Source: Candidatus Methylobacter titanis
GTDB taxonomy: Bacteria > Pseudomonadota > Gammaproteobacteria > Methylococcales > Methylomonadaceae
Direction of reading: 5' to 3'
Length of the DNA: 64,000 bases
NCBI GenBank assembly: GCA_029946125.1
Contig: JAQSDX010000010.1
Span: 1-64,000, forward strand
The position numbers were made by a program, and so were the translations under genes. The notes beneath the pieces are model-generated. The model worked only from the letters and a program-made list of their open reading frames with translations. It did not search any database and was not told the origin of the DNA. Shown piece by piece: positions 46,036 to 56,299 of the stretch. Position 1 is the stretch's first letter; every line of letters begins with the position of its first letter.

Positions 46036-47220
46036 ATGTCGGAAGCATCAATGAAAACTCGGATCGGTCGATTTTATTTTGATCCGGTGTTGCTTTCCGT
46101 GAGTATCAGTTTATTACTGATCGGTTATGTAATGGTTGCATCCGCATCATTGCATCTGGGCATAAAAATGACTGGGAATAGTTTGTATTATCCTGTCAGG
46201 CAGTTAATGCACATAGGCTTAGGATTATTTTTTGGCGGCTTAGTGGCAGCAGTGCCAATGAAAGTCTGGGAACGGAATGGCCCGCCGTTGTTTGTCGCAG
46301 GATTGCTATTGCTGATTATTGTGCTGATACCCGGTTTCGGCGTAAAGGTTAACGGCAGTATGCGTTGGTTGTCGATAGGTGGAGTAAGGATACAAGTATC
46401 CGAAGTAGTCAAGTTTTTTGCTGTCATCTATATGGCTGGTTATGTCACGCGATATCAGGAGTCAATACAGAACGCGCCTTTTGGATTGTTCAAACCGTTG
46501 GGGCTGTTTTCGGTTGCCAGCCTGTTGCTGTTATTGGAACCGGATTTTGGTTCAGCCGTCGTTATTATAATGATAGCTATGGGCATCATGTTTCTGGCCG
46601 GGGCCAGGCTTTTGCAATTTATAGGATTGTTGTCGGTCCTTTGTGTATTGGCAATATTACTGGTTTATTTTTCACCTTACCGTTTGATTCGGGTTACCAG
46701 TTTTATGGATCCTTGGGCTGACCCTTTGAACAGCGGATTTCAATTAGTCCAGGCGCTTATTTCCTTCGGTCGAGGAGAATGGTTGGGTGTAGGCTTGGGT
46801 AGCGGAGTACAAAAATTATTTTATTTGCCCGAAGCTCACACGGATTTCTTATTCTCAGTAATAGCAGAAGAATTGGGTTTAGTGGGCGTGGTCATTGTTA
46901 TTAGTTTATTTTCTTTATTGGTCTGGCGCACTTTTGCAATAGCAGTCGCCGCCGAACAGGCAGGGCAACGGTTTTCCGCATTTATTGCCTATGGATTGGG
47001 TATTTGGTTTGGCTTTCAGTCATTCGTCAATATGGGCGTTAATATGGGAATTTTGCCAACCAAAGGTCTGACCTTGCCGTTGATGAGTTATGGCGGAGGC
47101 AGCATGATGATCATGTGCTGTGCGATTGGTTTGTTATTTCGGGTACAAAGTGAAGTCATGGAGATAAATGCGGATACAGCTGCTGCGCGGCGCGGCGGAA
47201 CGAGAAACCGATATGGTTAA
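46036..47220 (+). CDS. ftsW: Lipid II polymerase / SEDS protein FtsW
   Basis: 394 residues from the ATG at 46036, ten bases after murD; the frame extends far upstream inside murD and is not the start. About ten membrane spans. SEDS landmarks are VNGSMRWLSIGGVRIQVSEV, LLLLEPDFGSAVVIIMIAMG, SFMDPWADPLNSGFQLVQA, FLFSVIAEELGLVG and LPLMSYGGGSMM. It polymerises septal peptidoglycan with FtsI. The C-terminal end overlaps the murG start. Confidence 0.95.
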   Translation: MSEASMKTRIGRFYFDPVLLSVSISLLLIGYVMVASASLHLGIKMTGNSLYYPVRQLMHIGLGLFFGGLVAAVPMKVWERNGPPLFVAGLLLLIIVLIPGFGVKVNGSMRWLSIGGVRIQVSEVVKFFAVIYMAGYVTRYQESIQNAPFGLFKPLGLFSVASLLLLLEPDFGSAVVIIMIAMGIMFLAGARLLQFIGLLSVLCVLAILLVYFSPYRLIRVTSFMDPWADPLNSGFQLVQALISFGRGEWLGVGLGSGVQKLFYLPEAHTDFLFSVIAEELGLVGVVIVISLFSLLVWRTFAIAVAAEQAGQRFSAFIAYGLGIWFGFQSFVNMGVNMGILPTKGLTLPLMSYGGGSMMIMCCAIGLLFRVQSEVMEINADTAAARRGGTRNRYG

Positions 47221-48283
47221 GCGTATCGTTATTATGGCTGGAGGAACCGGTGGGCATGTGTTTCCTGCGTTGGCAGTCGCCCAAGAGCTGATCGAAAAAG
47301 GTTGGCAGGTCAGTTGGCTTGGTACGCAGAAAGGTTTAGAAGGCCGAGTGATTCCTGACCAGGGTATAGATATAGACTGGTTATCTGTTGCCGGAGTGCG
47401 CGGCAAAGGATGGCTGTCGAAAATAACGGCAGTCTTGTTGCTGATGAAGGCCTGCATACAGGCTTTGATAATATTGCAAAAGCGCAAACCGGATGTGGTG
47501 TTGGGTATGGGCGGATTTGTAGCAGGACCGGGCGGACTGATGGCAAAATTATTAGGTATACCTCTGATTATTCATGAACAAAATCGGGTGCCCGGTACCA
47601 CGAACCGGTTGTTGGCACGCATGGCTAATCAGGTATTGGAAGCATTTCCGGGTAGTTTTGATAAGAAGCTGAAGGCTAAATTTACCGGAAACCCGTTAAG
47701 AAAACAGTTCGTAATTGCCCTCAATCCTTCGGCAACTGCTCCCGGCGTTGCCGAAGGATTGAGGGGCATTAACATATTAGTCGTTGGCGGCAGCCAGGGA
47801 GCCCAAATATTGAATGAAGTCGTGCCTGAGGCCCTGGCAGAATTAAAGAATGCAACAGTAAGGCACCAAACCGGCGCGGCTATGCAGCAGCAGGTCGAGA
47901 GTCGGTATAAAGCCTTAGGCGTGAACGCAAAAGTGAGTGCTTTTATAGAAGATATGGTGTCGGCTTACCAATGGGCCGATTTGGTGATTTGCAGATCGGG
48001 TGCAATGACTGTTAGTGAAGTGGCAGCGGTAGGATTGCCCGCCATTTTTGTACCGCTACCGGGCGCTATCGATGATCATCAAACAGCTAATGCCCGGTAT
48101 TTAACCGATGCCGGTGCAGGGCAGTTATTGAGGCAAAAAGATTTGAATGCAATAACGCTGGTAGAACAGATAACAAAGGTAATTAAGCAATTGGACGTGA
48201 TGAGTAAAACTGCAAAAAAATACGCACGCTTGGATGCGACAAAAATCGTTGCCGGTATTTGCATGATCGAGGCGGGTCTATGA
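47213..48283 (+). CDS. murG: UDP-N-acetylglucosamine--N-acetylmuramyl-(pentapeptide) pyrophosphoryl-undecaprenol GlcNAc transferase
   Basis: 356 residues from the ATG at 47213 ([20 protein letters not shown]), overlapping the ftsW stop by eight bases. GT28 signatures are [52 protein letters not shown] and [20 protein letters not shown]. It is a peripheral inner-membrane enzyme converting lipid I to lipid II. Its stop overlaps murC by ATGA. Confidence 0.97.
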   Translation: MVKRIVIMAGGTGGHVFPALAVAQELIEKGWQVSWLGTQKGLEGRVIPDQGIDIDWLSVAGVRGKGWLSKITAVLLLMKACIQALIILQKRKPDVVLGMGGFVAGPGGLMAKLLGIPLIIHEQNRVPGTTNRLLARMANQVLEAFPGSFDKKLKAKFTGNPLRKQFVIALNPSATAPGVAEGLRGINILVVGGSQGAQILNEVVPEALAELKNATVRHQTGAAMQQQVESRYKALGVNAKVSAFIEDMVSAYQWADLVICRSGAMTVSEVAAVGLPAIFVPLPGAIDDHQTANARYLTDAGAGQLLRQKDLNAITLVEQITKVIKQLDVMSKTAKKYARLDATKIVAGICMIEAGL

Positions 48284-49716
48284 ATCGTCCAAGTAATCAG
48301 ATGCCGACCCAGGCATTAGGTAATATTGACCGGATACATTTTGTCGGCATAGGCGGAACGGGTATGAGCGGGATTGCCGAGGTATTGTCGAACCTGGGTT
48401 ATCACGTTTCAGGCTCAGATATTAAAGAAAGCTCGGTAACGAAAAGACTGGCTGACTTGGGCGTGACTATCAATATTGGGCATAAACGAGAGAATATTGC
48501 GCAGGTCGATGTGGTGGTAGCATCCAGTGCAATAGATCGTAATAATGAAGAGATTGATGAGGCTTATTTAAATAGGATACCGGTCATACCGCGCGCGGAA
48601 ATGCTGGCCGAGTTGATGCGTTTCAGGTTTGGCATTGCCGTTGCCGGAACCCATGGGAAAACCACAACCACAAGTTTGACTGCAAGTATTCTGGCCGAAG
48701 GTGGGTTTGATCCTACGTTTGTCATTGGTGGGCGTTTAAACAGCGCAGGCAGTAATGCTAAGTTAGGATTAGGCCATTACTTGGTTGCCGAAGCCGATGA
48801 AAGTGACGCGTCGTTTCTATATTTGCAGCCGATGATGGCCATAGTTACCAATATTGATCAGGATCATATGGCGACCTATGAAGGCAGCTATCAGCGATTA
48901 AAAGATACTTTTATTGAGTTTTTACATCATCTTCCCTTTTACGGATTAGCGGTTATGTGTCTGGATGATGAAGGCGTAAGAGCGATTCTGCCGGAAATAT
49001 CCAAACCGGTAATGACTTACGGAGTCCATGAAGATGCCGATGTACGTGCAATAAATATCAAACAGCAGGGCATGCATACAGCTTTTGAAGTCATGCGCAG
49101 AGGCGACTATCCGCCGTTGCATATAATTTTAAATATGCCAGGCTGGCATAACATGCTCAATGCACTGGCAGCGATTAGTGTCGCAACCAAGTTGGCGGTA
49201 GATGATGAGGCAATCATCAGAAGCCTGGGTGCGTTTAAAGGCATAGGTCGGCGCTTCCAGATTAACGGTGACTTGCCGCTGGGTGAAGGCAAACTGACAC
49301 TGGTAGATGATTATGGGCATCACCCGCGTGAGATTGCGGCGACGCTTGAGGCCTTGCATCAGGCATGGCCGGATCGGCGTGCGGTCGTTGTCTTTCAGCC
49401 GCATCGATATACCCGAACTCGTGACTTATTCGAAGATTTTGTGCAAGTGCTGTCAACCGTTGACGTACTGATTTTAATGGATGTTTATCCGGCCGGTGAG
49501 ACAGCTATTCCCGGTGCGGACGGGAGAGCATTAAGCCGAGCCATCCGTGTACGCGGACAAGTCGATCCGGTATTTATTGAAGACTGGGAAGAATTACCTG
49601 AAATATTGGCAGGCATCGTAAAAGCTGAGGATGTGATACTGACCATGGGGGCAGGTAATGTCGGGCAGATTGCGTCACAATTACCTCAGTTGTTAGCAAC
49701 AATTCTCTCTCTGTAA
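48280..49716 (+). CDS. murC: UDP-N-acetylmuramate--L-alanine ligase
   Basis: 478 residues from the ATG at 48280 (ATGA overlap with murG). N-terminal [20 protein letters not shown] loop [31 protein letters not shown], then [17 protein letters not shown] and [18 protein letters not shown]. It is the first cytoplasmic ligase of stem-peptide synthesis. A gap of ~400 bases follows before murB, unusual in this otherwise gapless cluster. Confidence 0.97.
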   Translation: MNRPSNQMPTQALGNIDRIHFVGIGGTGMSGIAEVLSNLGYHVSGSDIKESSVTKRLADLGVTINIGHKRENIAQVDVVVASSAIDRNNEEIDEAYLNRIPVIPRAEMLAELMRFRFGIAVAGTHGKTTTTSLTASILAEGGFDPTFVIGGRLNSAGSNAKLGLGHYLVAEADESDASFLYLQPMMAIVTNIDQDHMATYEGSYQRLKDTFIEFLHHLPFYGLAVMCLDDEGVRAILPEISKPVMTYGVHEDADVRAINIKQQGMHTAFEVMRRGDYPPLHIILNMPGWHNMLNALAAISVATKLAVDDEAIIRSLGAFKGIGRRFQINGDLPLGEGKLTLVDDYGHHPREIAATLEALHQAWPDRRAVVVFQPHRYTRTRDLFEDFVQVLSTVDVLILMDVYPAGETAIPGADGRALSRAIRVRGQVDPVFIEDWEELPEILAGIVKAEDVILTMGAGNVGQIASQLPQLLATILSL

Positions 49717-50043
49717 TAAAACCCGGTAAGTAATTTTTGCCTATTGATAAGCTATTGGTTTTGATGTGACTCTCTAGGCTGTCAGCCTGGTCTATGTAGT
49801 TCTGCTTATGTCATTCTATTAATTAATGCCGTACATTGTTATTGCTTAACGAATAAAATAGGAAGTCATGTTGTACATTTTTGGTGAATCCCTGAAATAG
49901 ACAAGATAAAGTAGGTTTTGCTGATAGTTAATGGCCAAAATTAATTAAATCGATTTTTAGCAAATTATGAAAATACTGACGAATTATTGTTCTGTAGTGA
50001 CAGAACTTAGTACACACTTTTCAGTGTGAGGTCTCTACAAGAA
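49717..50043. other. murC-murB gap with three small hairpins
   Basis: About 330 AT-rich bases. Palindromes are AGGCTGTCAGCCT (49776-49788), TTCTGT-AGTG-ACAGAA (49990-50005) and CACAC..GTGTG (~50013-50029). It could be a secondary promoter or attenuator region inside the dcw cluster. Confidence 0.5.
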
Positions 50044-50130
50044 ATGACAATTGAATTAACGATTGCAAGGGCGCCGGATGATAGCATAAAGCTGTTGCTG
50101 ACGACTGCATGGTTGCAGGAGGTAAAGTAA
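50044..50130 (+). CDS. Possible 28-codon ORF coupled to murB
   Basis: An ATG at 50044 opens a 28-residue frame (MTIELTIARAPDDSIKLLLT...) ending in TAA at 50128-50130. That TAA overlaps the murB ATG as TAATG, and the murB RBS AGGAGG lies within its last codons. The overlap would let ribosomes pass directly to murB, like a leader peptide. A GAGG 12 bases upstream is a poor RBS. No family is recognised. Confidence 0.3.
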   Translation: MTIELTIARAPDDSIKLLLTTAWLQEVK

Positions 50131-51017
50131 TGCAGGAGCAATTACCGAAAGGCCGCTTACTTAAGCATGAAAAACTGGCGAAGTACACCAGTTGGCGTGT
50201 TGGCGGTCCGGCGGATCGGCTGTACATCCCGCAAGACCGGCAGGATTTGATCGATTTTATAAAGGCTTTGCCGGAGTCCGAACCGGTGTTCTGGATGGGA
50301 CTGGGTAGTAATTTATTGGTCAGGGACGGCGGCATCCGTGGTACGGTGATTAATACCAGAGGACGATTAAAAGAGATGAGCTTGACCGACGATGGCTTGG
50401 TTTATGTCGAAGCGGGAGTTCCCTGCGCACATGTGGCGCGATTTTGTGGGGAACGGGGCTTAACGGGTGCGGAGTTTTTGGCCGGCATACCCGGAACCAT
50501 GGGCGGAGCCTTGAAGATGAATGCCGGAGCCTTTGATGGAGAAACCTGGGCTATTGTTAACGGTGTGGACATGCTGGATGCGTCGGGTAAGGTAACGCAT
50601 AAAAAGCCACAGGATTTTACGGTGAGTTACCGGTCGGTAAAGGGCTTAAATAACGAGTGGTTTCTATCCTGTCTGTTAACGTTACAGCAAGGCGATACGG
50701 CCTCGAGTCAGCGGAAAATTAAGGGCTTATTGGAAAAACGAGGGGCAACGCAACCGACCAATCAGCCCAGTTGCGGTTCGGTATTTAAAAACCCGGAAGG
50801 CGATCATGCGGCAAGGTTGATAGAGCAAGCCGGCTTAAAAGGCTACGCAATTGGTGGTGCTTGTGTGTCGGAAAAGCATGCAAATTTTATTGTCAATACC
50901 GGCAATGCAACGGCAGCGGAGATCGAAGCTCTGATTTATTATGTACAGGATAAAATTAAACAACAGCAGGGGGTAGTCTTGCAGACTGAGGTTTGTATGG
51001 TAGGCATAGCAATATGA
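50130..51017 (+). CDS. murB: UDP-N-acetylenolpyruvoylglucosamine reductase
   Basis: 295 residues from the ATG at 50130 with AGGAGG at 50117-50122; an upstream in-frame start at 50109 precedes the RBS and is rejected. It has the FAD-binding YTSWRVGGPADRLYIPQD, WMGLGSNLLVRDGGIRGTVI, GIPGTMGGALKMNAGAFDGE, then QPSCGSVFKNPEGDHAARLI. It reduces enolpyruvyl-UDP-GlcNAc to UDP-MurNAc using NADPH. It overlaps the ddl start by ATGA. Confidence 0.97.
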   Translation: MQEQLPKGRLLKHEKLAKYTSWRVGGPADRLYIPQDRQDLIDFIKALPESEPVFWMGLGSNLLVRDGGIRGTVINTRGRLKEMSLTDDGLVYVEAGVPCAHVARFCGERGLTGAEFLAGIPGTMGGALKMNAGAFDGETWAIVNGVDMLDASGKVTHKKPQDFTVSYRSVKGLNNEWFLSCLLTLQQGDTASSQRKIKGLLEKRGATQPTNQPSCGSVFKNPEGDHAARLIEQAGLKGYAIGGACVSEKHANFIVNTGNATAAEIEALIYYVQDKIKQQQGVVLQTEVCMVGIAI

Positions 51018-51946
51018 GAGCATTGGTGATGAATAACCCAAAACAATTCGGTCGAGTCGCCGTCATGATGGGTGGGTCGGCGGCGGAAAGGGAGGTCTCG
51101 TTAAAAAGCGGGGCAGCCGTTTACGAAGCTTTAAAATGCAAAGGTGTTGATGCTATTGCCATTGATGTCACCGGCAGTCCGATTGAAGCGTTGGCCGGAC
51201 TAAAGATTGACCGGGTATTTAATATTATCCACGGGCGCGGCGGTGAAGATGGTGTGCTGCAAGGGGTTCTGGAAGTGCTGGGTATTCCCTATACCGGTAG
51301 TGGTGTGATGGCATCGGCATTGACTATGGATAAGCTCAGAACCAAGCTGTGCTGGCAAGGTTTCGGTCTGGTCACGCCCAAATGGTGTTTGTTGGAAAAC
51401 GAAGCCGATCTGGATGACTGTATTGAAAAATTGGGTTTTCCGGTTATCGTCAAACCGGCGCAGGAAGGTTCCAGCATCGGCATGAGCAAGGCCGGTAATC
51501 GCGATGAATTGCAAAAAGCCTTAATCGTGGCGGAAAAATATCGTTGCGATGTCTATGCAGAAGCTTGGGTTACCGGCAAAGAGTATACCGTTGCGGTACT
51601 GGATGGCGAGGCGCTGCCGGTTATTCGCCTGGAAACGCCTAATGCATTTTATGATTACGAAGCAAAATATCAGGCGACGACCACGCAATATCACTGTCCA
51701 TGCGGCCTGAGTCCCGATCAGGAGCTCTTTATCAGAAACTTGGCTGTAACGGCCTGCAAGGTGGTCGGTGTTAAAGGCTGGGGAAGAGTGGATGTATTTA
51801 TCGATGACTTGGGACAGTATCAGTTGATCGAGGTTAATACCGTCCCCGGCATGACCGACCACAGCTTAGTGCCGATGGCGGCTAGGCAGGCAGGTATCGA
51901 TTTTAATGAATTGGTTTGGCGTATTCTGGAAACCAGTTGCGGGTAA
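51014..51946 (+). CDS. ddl: D-alanine--D-alanine ligase
   Basis: 310 residues from the ATG at 51014 (ATGA overlap with murB). An ATG at 51029 is a possible alternative. It is an ATP-grasp enzyme: VMMGGSAAEREVSLKSGAAV, GRGGEDGVLQGVLEVLGIPY, PVIVKPAQEGSSIGMSK, and the metal-binding LIEVNTVPGMTDHSLVP. It makes the D-Ala-D-Ala used by MurF. It belongs to the DdlB position between murB/murC and ftsQ. Confidence 0.96.
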   Translation: MRALVMNNPKQFGRVAVMMGGSAAEREVSLKSGAAVYEALKCKGVDAIAIDVTGSPIEALAGLKIDRVFNIIHGRGGEDGVLQGVLEVLGIPYTGSGVMASALTMDKLRTKLCWQGFGLVTPKWCLLENEADLDDCIEKLGFPVIVKPAQEGSSIGMSKAGNRDELQKALIVAEKYRCDVYAEAWVTGKEYTVAVLDGEALPVIRLETPNAFYDYEAKYQATTTQYHCPCGLSPDQELFIRNLAVTACKVVGVKGWGRVDVFIDDLGQYQLIEVNTVPGMTDHSLVPMAARQAGIDFNELVWRILETSCG

Positions 51947-51952
51947 TGGTGG

Positions 51953-52720
51953 ATGACTGTTGCAAAAATCATAATCACAGTTTTACTGATGACGGGCCTA
52001 CTCTGGGTGGCGGCTTTAGGTGTTAAGAGCATACCGATTAAATATGTAAGAAGCGAAGGGGTTTTTCAATACCTCGGGAAAGACGAGATAAAAGAGGCTT
52101 TACAGCCCTTGGTGATGACCGGCTTTTTTGATGCCGATATGCAAGCTATACATCAGGCTGTTTCCGAACTAGTTTGGGTTGATAGTGTTACGGTTAAACG
52201 GGTCTGGCCTGATGCGATAGACATCAAGATACGCGAAAAGAAGCCCTATGTGCGGTGGGGACAAAAAAGTCTGATTACCGTACGAGGCGAGATCATTACG
52301 CCGAAGAATATAGATCAATTTAAGCATATGCCCATTTTGCAAGGACCTGAGCTGAAACAGGCAAAGACGCTGGAAATTATGAAGGGCGTCAACACAGCAT
52401 TAGCGGATCAGTCCATGAAAATGGCGGAGTTTACGATTAATGATCGATGGGCATGGAAGATAAAATTAACAACAGGACTGGAAATACTGTTGGGACGAAA
52501 TGAACAATTAAAGAAATTACAGCGATTTTTGGAAACGCTGGAAGTATTAGGACAAGAACAAGTTGAGCGAATAGCCATAGTTGATTTGAGATATCCCAAC
52601 GGATATGCGGTTTCATGGAAACCTGGAACCGCAGAAATTGACTGGTCGCATCGGTTCCCTACCGATAACGACGCTTCCACCATCCTTGGCGGTCGGTCGG
52701 CATCGGTTCCTTACCGATAA
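51953..52720 (+). CDS. ftsQ: Cell division protein FtsQ
   Basis: 255 residues. One N-terminal membrane span (IIITVLLMTGLLWVAALG), then a POTRA domain (SEGVFQYLGKDEIKEALQPL) and the FtsQ domain (VWPDAIDIKIREKKPYVRWG and ERIAIVDLRYPNGYAVSWK). It is part of the FtsQLB activator complex. The last ~27 residues, from TAEIDWSHRFPTDN onward, are read from two tandem palindromic repeats, and the stop codon (52718-52720) falls inside the second copy, so the natural family C terminus seems to have been replaced or extended. Confidence 0.94.
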   Translation: MTVAKIIITVLLMTGLLWVAALGVKSIPIKYVRSEGVFQYLGKDEIKEALQPLVMTGFFDADMQAIHQAVSELVWVDSVTVKRVWPDAIDIKIREKKPYVRWGQKSLITVRGEIITPKNIDQFKHMPILQGPELKQAKTLEIMKGVNTALADQSMKMAEFTINDRWAWKIKLTTGLEILLGRNEQLKKLQRFLETLEVLGQEQVERIAIVDLRYPNGYAVSWKPGTAEIDWSHRFPTDNDASTILGGRSASVPYR

Positions 52721-52748
52721 CGACACTTCCACCATCCTTGGCGGTCGG
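52644..52748. repeat. Two tandem copies of the palindromic repeat at the ftsQ 3' end
   Basis: Copy A 52644-52696 and copy B 52697-52748 differ at only a few positions. Each has CATCGGTTCC-TACCGATAAC (stem CGGT/ACCG) and CTTCCACCATCCTTGGCGGT (stem CCACC/GGCGG), then TCGG. Copy B runs past the ftsQ stop into the ftsQ-ftsA gap. Confidence 0.92.
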
Positions 52749-52815
52749 AAAAATGGGCTAATCGGCAGCGTGAAATAGATGGCTAATCATAAAAAAATGA
52801 TACAGAGTAAATAAA

Positions 52816-54042
52816 ATGGCGAAAAGAACAGAGCGTAATTTGATAGTCGGATTGGACATAGGTACGTCGAAGGTCGCGGCTATTGTTGGTGAACTTACCA
52901 GTGACGGCAATATAGAAATCATAGGCATTGGATCAACACCATCGCGCGGTCTGAAAAAAGGTGTTGTGGTCAATCTGGAGTCGACTGTGCAATCCATCCA
53001 GCGCGCTATTGAAGAGGCCGAATTAATGGCGGGATGCCAGATCAAGTCGGTTTATGCCGGTATTGCCGGCAGTCATATCCGTAGCCTTAATTCTCACGGC
53101 ATCGTGGCCATTAAGGACAAGGAAGTGACTCAGTATGATATAGATAGAGTAATCGATTCCGCTCGCGCTGTGGCAATTCCTGCGGATCAGAAGATTTTAC
53201 ATATTTTACCTCAGGAGTTTGTGATTGATCTTCAGGAAGGCATCAAAGAGCCTATCGGAATGTCGGGTATTCGTCTGGAGGCTAAAGTTCACATGGTCAC
53301 CGGTAGTGTTAGCGCTTCGCAAAATATCGTCAAGTGCATTCGGCGTTGCGGCCTGGAAGTCGATGATATTGTGCTGGAGCAATTGGCATCCTGCAATTCG
53401 GTACTTACCGAAGATGAAAAAGAATTGGGCGTTTGCTTGATTGATATTGGCGGAGGTACCACGGATATTGCGATTTTTGTCGAAGGCGCCATCAAGCATA
53501 CGGCGGTGATCCCCATAGCGGGTGATCAGGTGACCAATGATATTGCTGTTGCGTTACGTACGCCCACGCTTAATGCTGAGGATATTAAACGCAAATATGC
53601 GTGCGCTTTAACGCAGTTGGCAAATGTAGATGAGATTATTGAGGTACCCAGTATCGGCGATAGAGCGCCGCGCAAGATTTCAACGCAAAATCTGGCAGAG
53701 ATTATTGAACCTCGCTATGAAGAGTTAATGCTGTTGGTTCAATCGGAATTAAGGCGCAGCGGCTATGAAGAATTAATTGCTGCCGGGATAGTGTTAACAG
53801 GCGGCAGTTCAAAAGTCATGGGATTAATTGATTTAGCAGAAGAAATTTTTCATATGCCGGTTCGTATGGGTGGGCCGCAAAATGTGACGGGTTTAACGGA
53901 AGTGGTAAAAAATCCGATTCACTCTACCGGGGTCGGATTGTTAATGTATGGTAAAGAACACCAGGGCGTCGGCGTCAGAATTGATTCTAATGGCCCCAGC
54001 GTGTTCTCAAGAATGAAGAGTTGGTTTCAAGGTAACTTTTAA
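52816..54042 (+). CDS. ftsA: Cell division protein FtsA
   Basis: 408 residues, actin-like ATPase. Phosphate loop LDIGTSKVAAIVGEL, the 1C domain with LNSHGIVAIKDKEVTQYDID, second phosphate motif CLIDIGGGTTDIAIFVEG, adenine-site LTGGSSKVMGLIDLAEEI. C-terminal amphipathic membrane-binding helix SRMKSWFQGNF. It tethers FtsZ to the membrane. It lies 95 bases after ftsQ, with the repeat tail in between. Confidence 0.97.
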   Translation: MAKRTERNLIVGLDIGTSKVAAIVGELTSDGNIEIIGIGSTPSRGLKKGVVVNLESTVQSIQRAIEEAELMAGCQIKSVYAGIAGSHIRSLNSHGIVAIKDKEVTQYDIDRVIDSARAVAIPADQKILHILPQEFVIDLQEGIKEPIGMSGIRLEAKVHMVTGSVSASQNIVKCIRRCGLEVDDIVLEQLASCNSVLTEDEKELGVCLIDIGGGTTDIAIFVEGAIKHTAVIPIAGDQVTNDIAVALRTPTLNAEDIKRKYACALTQLANVDEIIEVPSIGDRAPRKISTQNLAEIIEPRYEELMLLVQSELRRSGYEELIAAGIVLTGGSSKVMGLIDLAEEIFHMPVRMGGPQNVTGLTEVVKNPIHSTGVGLLMYGKEHQGVGVRIDSNGPSVFSRMKSWFQGNF

Positions 54043-54073
54043 TAGTTTATTAATAGAATAAGGGGCAGCGGTA

Positions 54074-55249
54074 ATGGCAATGAAATATGAATTAATGGAT
54101 ATGAGCAACGAACATGCAGTCATCAAAGTTATTGGTGTCGGCGGCGGCGGCGGCAATGCAGTCAATCACATGGTTGGTAGTCTTGTGGAGGGGGTTGAGT
54201 TTATCTGTGCAAATACCGACGCGCAGGCATTAAGAAAGTTAAACATTGATACGATTATTCAATTAGGTGTCGAATTAACCAAAGGTCTGGGCGCGGGTAC
54301 CAATCCCGAAGTTGGAAGAATGGCGGCAGACGAAAACAAGGATCGTATCAAGGAGGTTTTAGAGGGCGCTGACATGGTGTTCCTGACAGCAGGGATGGGC
54401 GGCGGTACCGGTACCGGAGCGCTTCCTGTTATTGCAGAAATCGCCAAAAGTATGGGTATTCTGACGGTTGCCGTGGTGACTAAACCGTTTGCATTTGAAG
54501 GTAAAAAGAAGCTGGCAACTGCGGAGCAAGGCATAGCAGAGCTTGAAAAGTTCGTTGATTCATTGATTATTATCCCCAATCAAAAATTACTTCCGGTGCT
54601 GGGTAACGATGTATCTTTGGTGAATGCGTTTAAAGCGGCTAACGATGTATTGCTGGATGCCGTTCGGGGAATTACCGAACTTATTGTTCATCCAGGCATG
54701 ATTAACGTTGATTTTGCCGATGTCAGAACCGTGATGTCAGGTATGGGCGCTGCGATTATGGGTACCGCTACAGCCGAGGGGGAGTATCGGGCTAGAGAGG
54801 CGGCTGAGAAAGCTATTGCCTGTCCATTACTGGAAGACATTAATTTACAAGGTGCCCGTGGCATTTTGGTTAATATTTCTGCGGCCGATATGGGCATTGC
54901 CGAATTCGATGAAGTAGGTAATATTGTTCATGAATTTGCTTCGGAAGATGCCGTTATAAAAATTGGCATGTCTATTAATCCTGACTTAGGCGATGAGATT
55001 AAAGTGACGGTAGTGGCTACAGGAATGGGTTTGCCGTCCAGGGCGGTTAAGCTTGCTCCAAAAGCGTCAGTAGGGTACGTTAATCAGAATGCGGCAGGCG
55101 AAGTCAGTTATGAAGGCCTGGATACACCCACAGTCATGCGTCAAAATAAAACAGAAAGTAGAGAAACGCGTTTTGGGGCTCAACCAAAGAAAGATATGGA
55201 TTTAGACTATCTGGATATTCCAGCCTTTCTAAGGCGTCAAGCAGATTAG
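54074..55249 (+). CDS. ftsZ: Cell division protein FtsZ
   Basis: 391 residues. Tubulin-like GTPase with VIGVGGGGGNAVNHMVGS, the tubulin signature AGMGGGTGTGALPVIAEIAK, the catalytic T7 loop with NVDFADVRTVMSGMGAA, and the conserved C-terminal peptide LDYLDIPAFLRRQAD that binds FtsA and ZipA. It polymerises to the Z-ring at the division site. A GGGGCAG lies before the ATG. Confidence 0.98.
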   Translation: MAMKYELMDMSNEHAVIKVIGVGGGGGNAVNHMVGSLVEGVEFICANTDAQALRKLNIDTIIQLGVELTKGLGAGTNPEVGRMAADENKDRIKEVLEGADMVFLTAGMGGGTGTGALPVIAEIAKSMGILTVAVVTKPFAFEGKKKLATAEQGIAELEKFVDSLIIIPNQKLLPVLGNDVSLVNAFKAANDVLLDAVRGITELIVHPGMINVDFADVRTVMSGMGAAIMGTATAEGEYRAREAAEKAIACPLLEDINLQGARGILVNISAADMGIAEFDEVGNIVHEFASEDAVIKIGMSINPDLGDEIKVTVVATGMGLPSRAVKLAPKASVGYVNQNAAGEVSYEGLDTPTVMRQNKTESRETRFGAQPKKDMDLDYLDIPAFLRRQAD

Positions 55250-55340
55250 TGCGCGTTTAGTTAATAATGGATTCAGTTTTCGGGTCTGATTGTGATAAAA
55301 TTTGCGCCTTTTGCCCTCTTTACTTAGCGTTATTGATTTT

Positions 55341-56264
55341 ATGATTAAACAGCGAACTTTAAAAAACACAATTAGGGCAACAGGTGTAGGACTACACACG
55401 GGCGATAAAGTTTATTTAACTTTACGCCCGGCTGAAGCGAATACGGGCATCCGGTTTCGCAGAGTCGATCTGGACACCCCGGTGACCATTCTGGCAACAC
55501 CGGAAAATGTTGGCGAAACCATACTCTCGACAACCCTGGTTGCGGGTGATGTAAAAATATCAACGATAGAACATTTGCTTTCGGCATTTGCCGGATTAGG
55601 CATAGACAATGCAATTATCGATGTCAGTGCAGCAGAAGTTCCGATTATGGATGGTAGTGCCGGACCTTTTGTGTTTTTACTTCAGTCTGCGGGAGTTGAA
55701 GAACAGGATAGCCCGAAACAGTACATCCGTATAAAGCGTAGCATAAGAGTTGAAGAGGGCGATAAATGGGCCGCTTTTGAGCCGTTTGAAGGTTTCAAGG
55801 TTACCTTTACGATTGATTTTGAGCATCCTGCCTTTGAAGAGCATGTAAAAACCGCCACGATGGATTTTTCATCGACTACTTTTGTCAAGGAAGTAAGTCG
55901 AGCCAGAACGTTTGGTTTCATGAAAGATGTTGAGATGCTGCGACAAAACAACCTGGCTTTGGGTGGCAGTCTCGATAATGCCATTGTGGTCGATGATGAC
56001 AAGGTTATCAACGAAGACGGTCTACGTTATGCGGATGAATTTGTTAAACATAAAATTCTTGATGCGATAGGCGATTTATATCTGTTAGGGCACAGCTTAA
56101 TAGGTGAATTTACCGGTTATAAATCGGGTCACGGGTTGAATAATAAATTACTTCGTGCTTTATTAAATGATAAAGATGCGTGGGAAATGGTTACCTTTGA
56201 CGATGAAGAAAACGCCCCAATTTCTTTTATGCGTTCAGCGGAAACCCCTAGGCCAGAGGCATAA
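55341..56264 (+). CDS. lpxC: UDP-3-O-acyl-N-acetylglucosamine deacetylase
   Basis: 307 residues from the ATG at 55341 ([19 protein letters not shown], the usual LpxC start); an upstream frame is not part of it. Zinc ligands are in [14 protein letters not shown] (His ~79) and [20 protein letters not shown] (His, Asp), and the catalytic [13 protein letters not shown] has His near 265. It carries out the committed step of lipid A synthesis. It marks the end of the dcw cluster, as in E. coli, and shows a Gram-negative envelope. Confidence 0.97.
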   Translation: MIKQRTLKNTIRATGVGLHTGDKVYLTLRPAEANTGIRFRRVDLDTPVTILATPENVGETILSTTLVAGDVKISTIEHLLSAFAGLGIDNAIIDVSAAEVPIMDGSAGPFVFLLQSAGVEEQDSPKQYIRIKRSIRVEEGDKWAAFEPFEGFKVTFTIDFEHPAFEEHVKTATMDFSSTTFVKEVSRARTFGFMKDVEMLRQNNLALGGSLDNAIVVDDDKVINEDGLRYADEFVKHKILDAIGDLYLLGHSLIGEFTGYKSGHGLNNKLLRALLNDKDAWEMVTFDDEENAPISFMRSAETPRPEA

Positions 56265-56299
56265 TACACCGCTGGCAGTAGTCAGTATCTGCCTGAATA

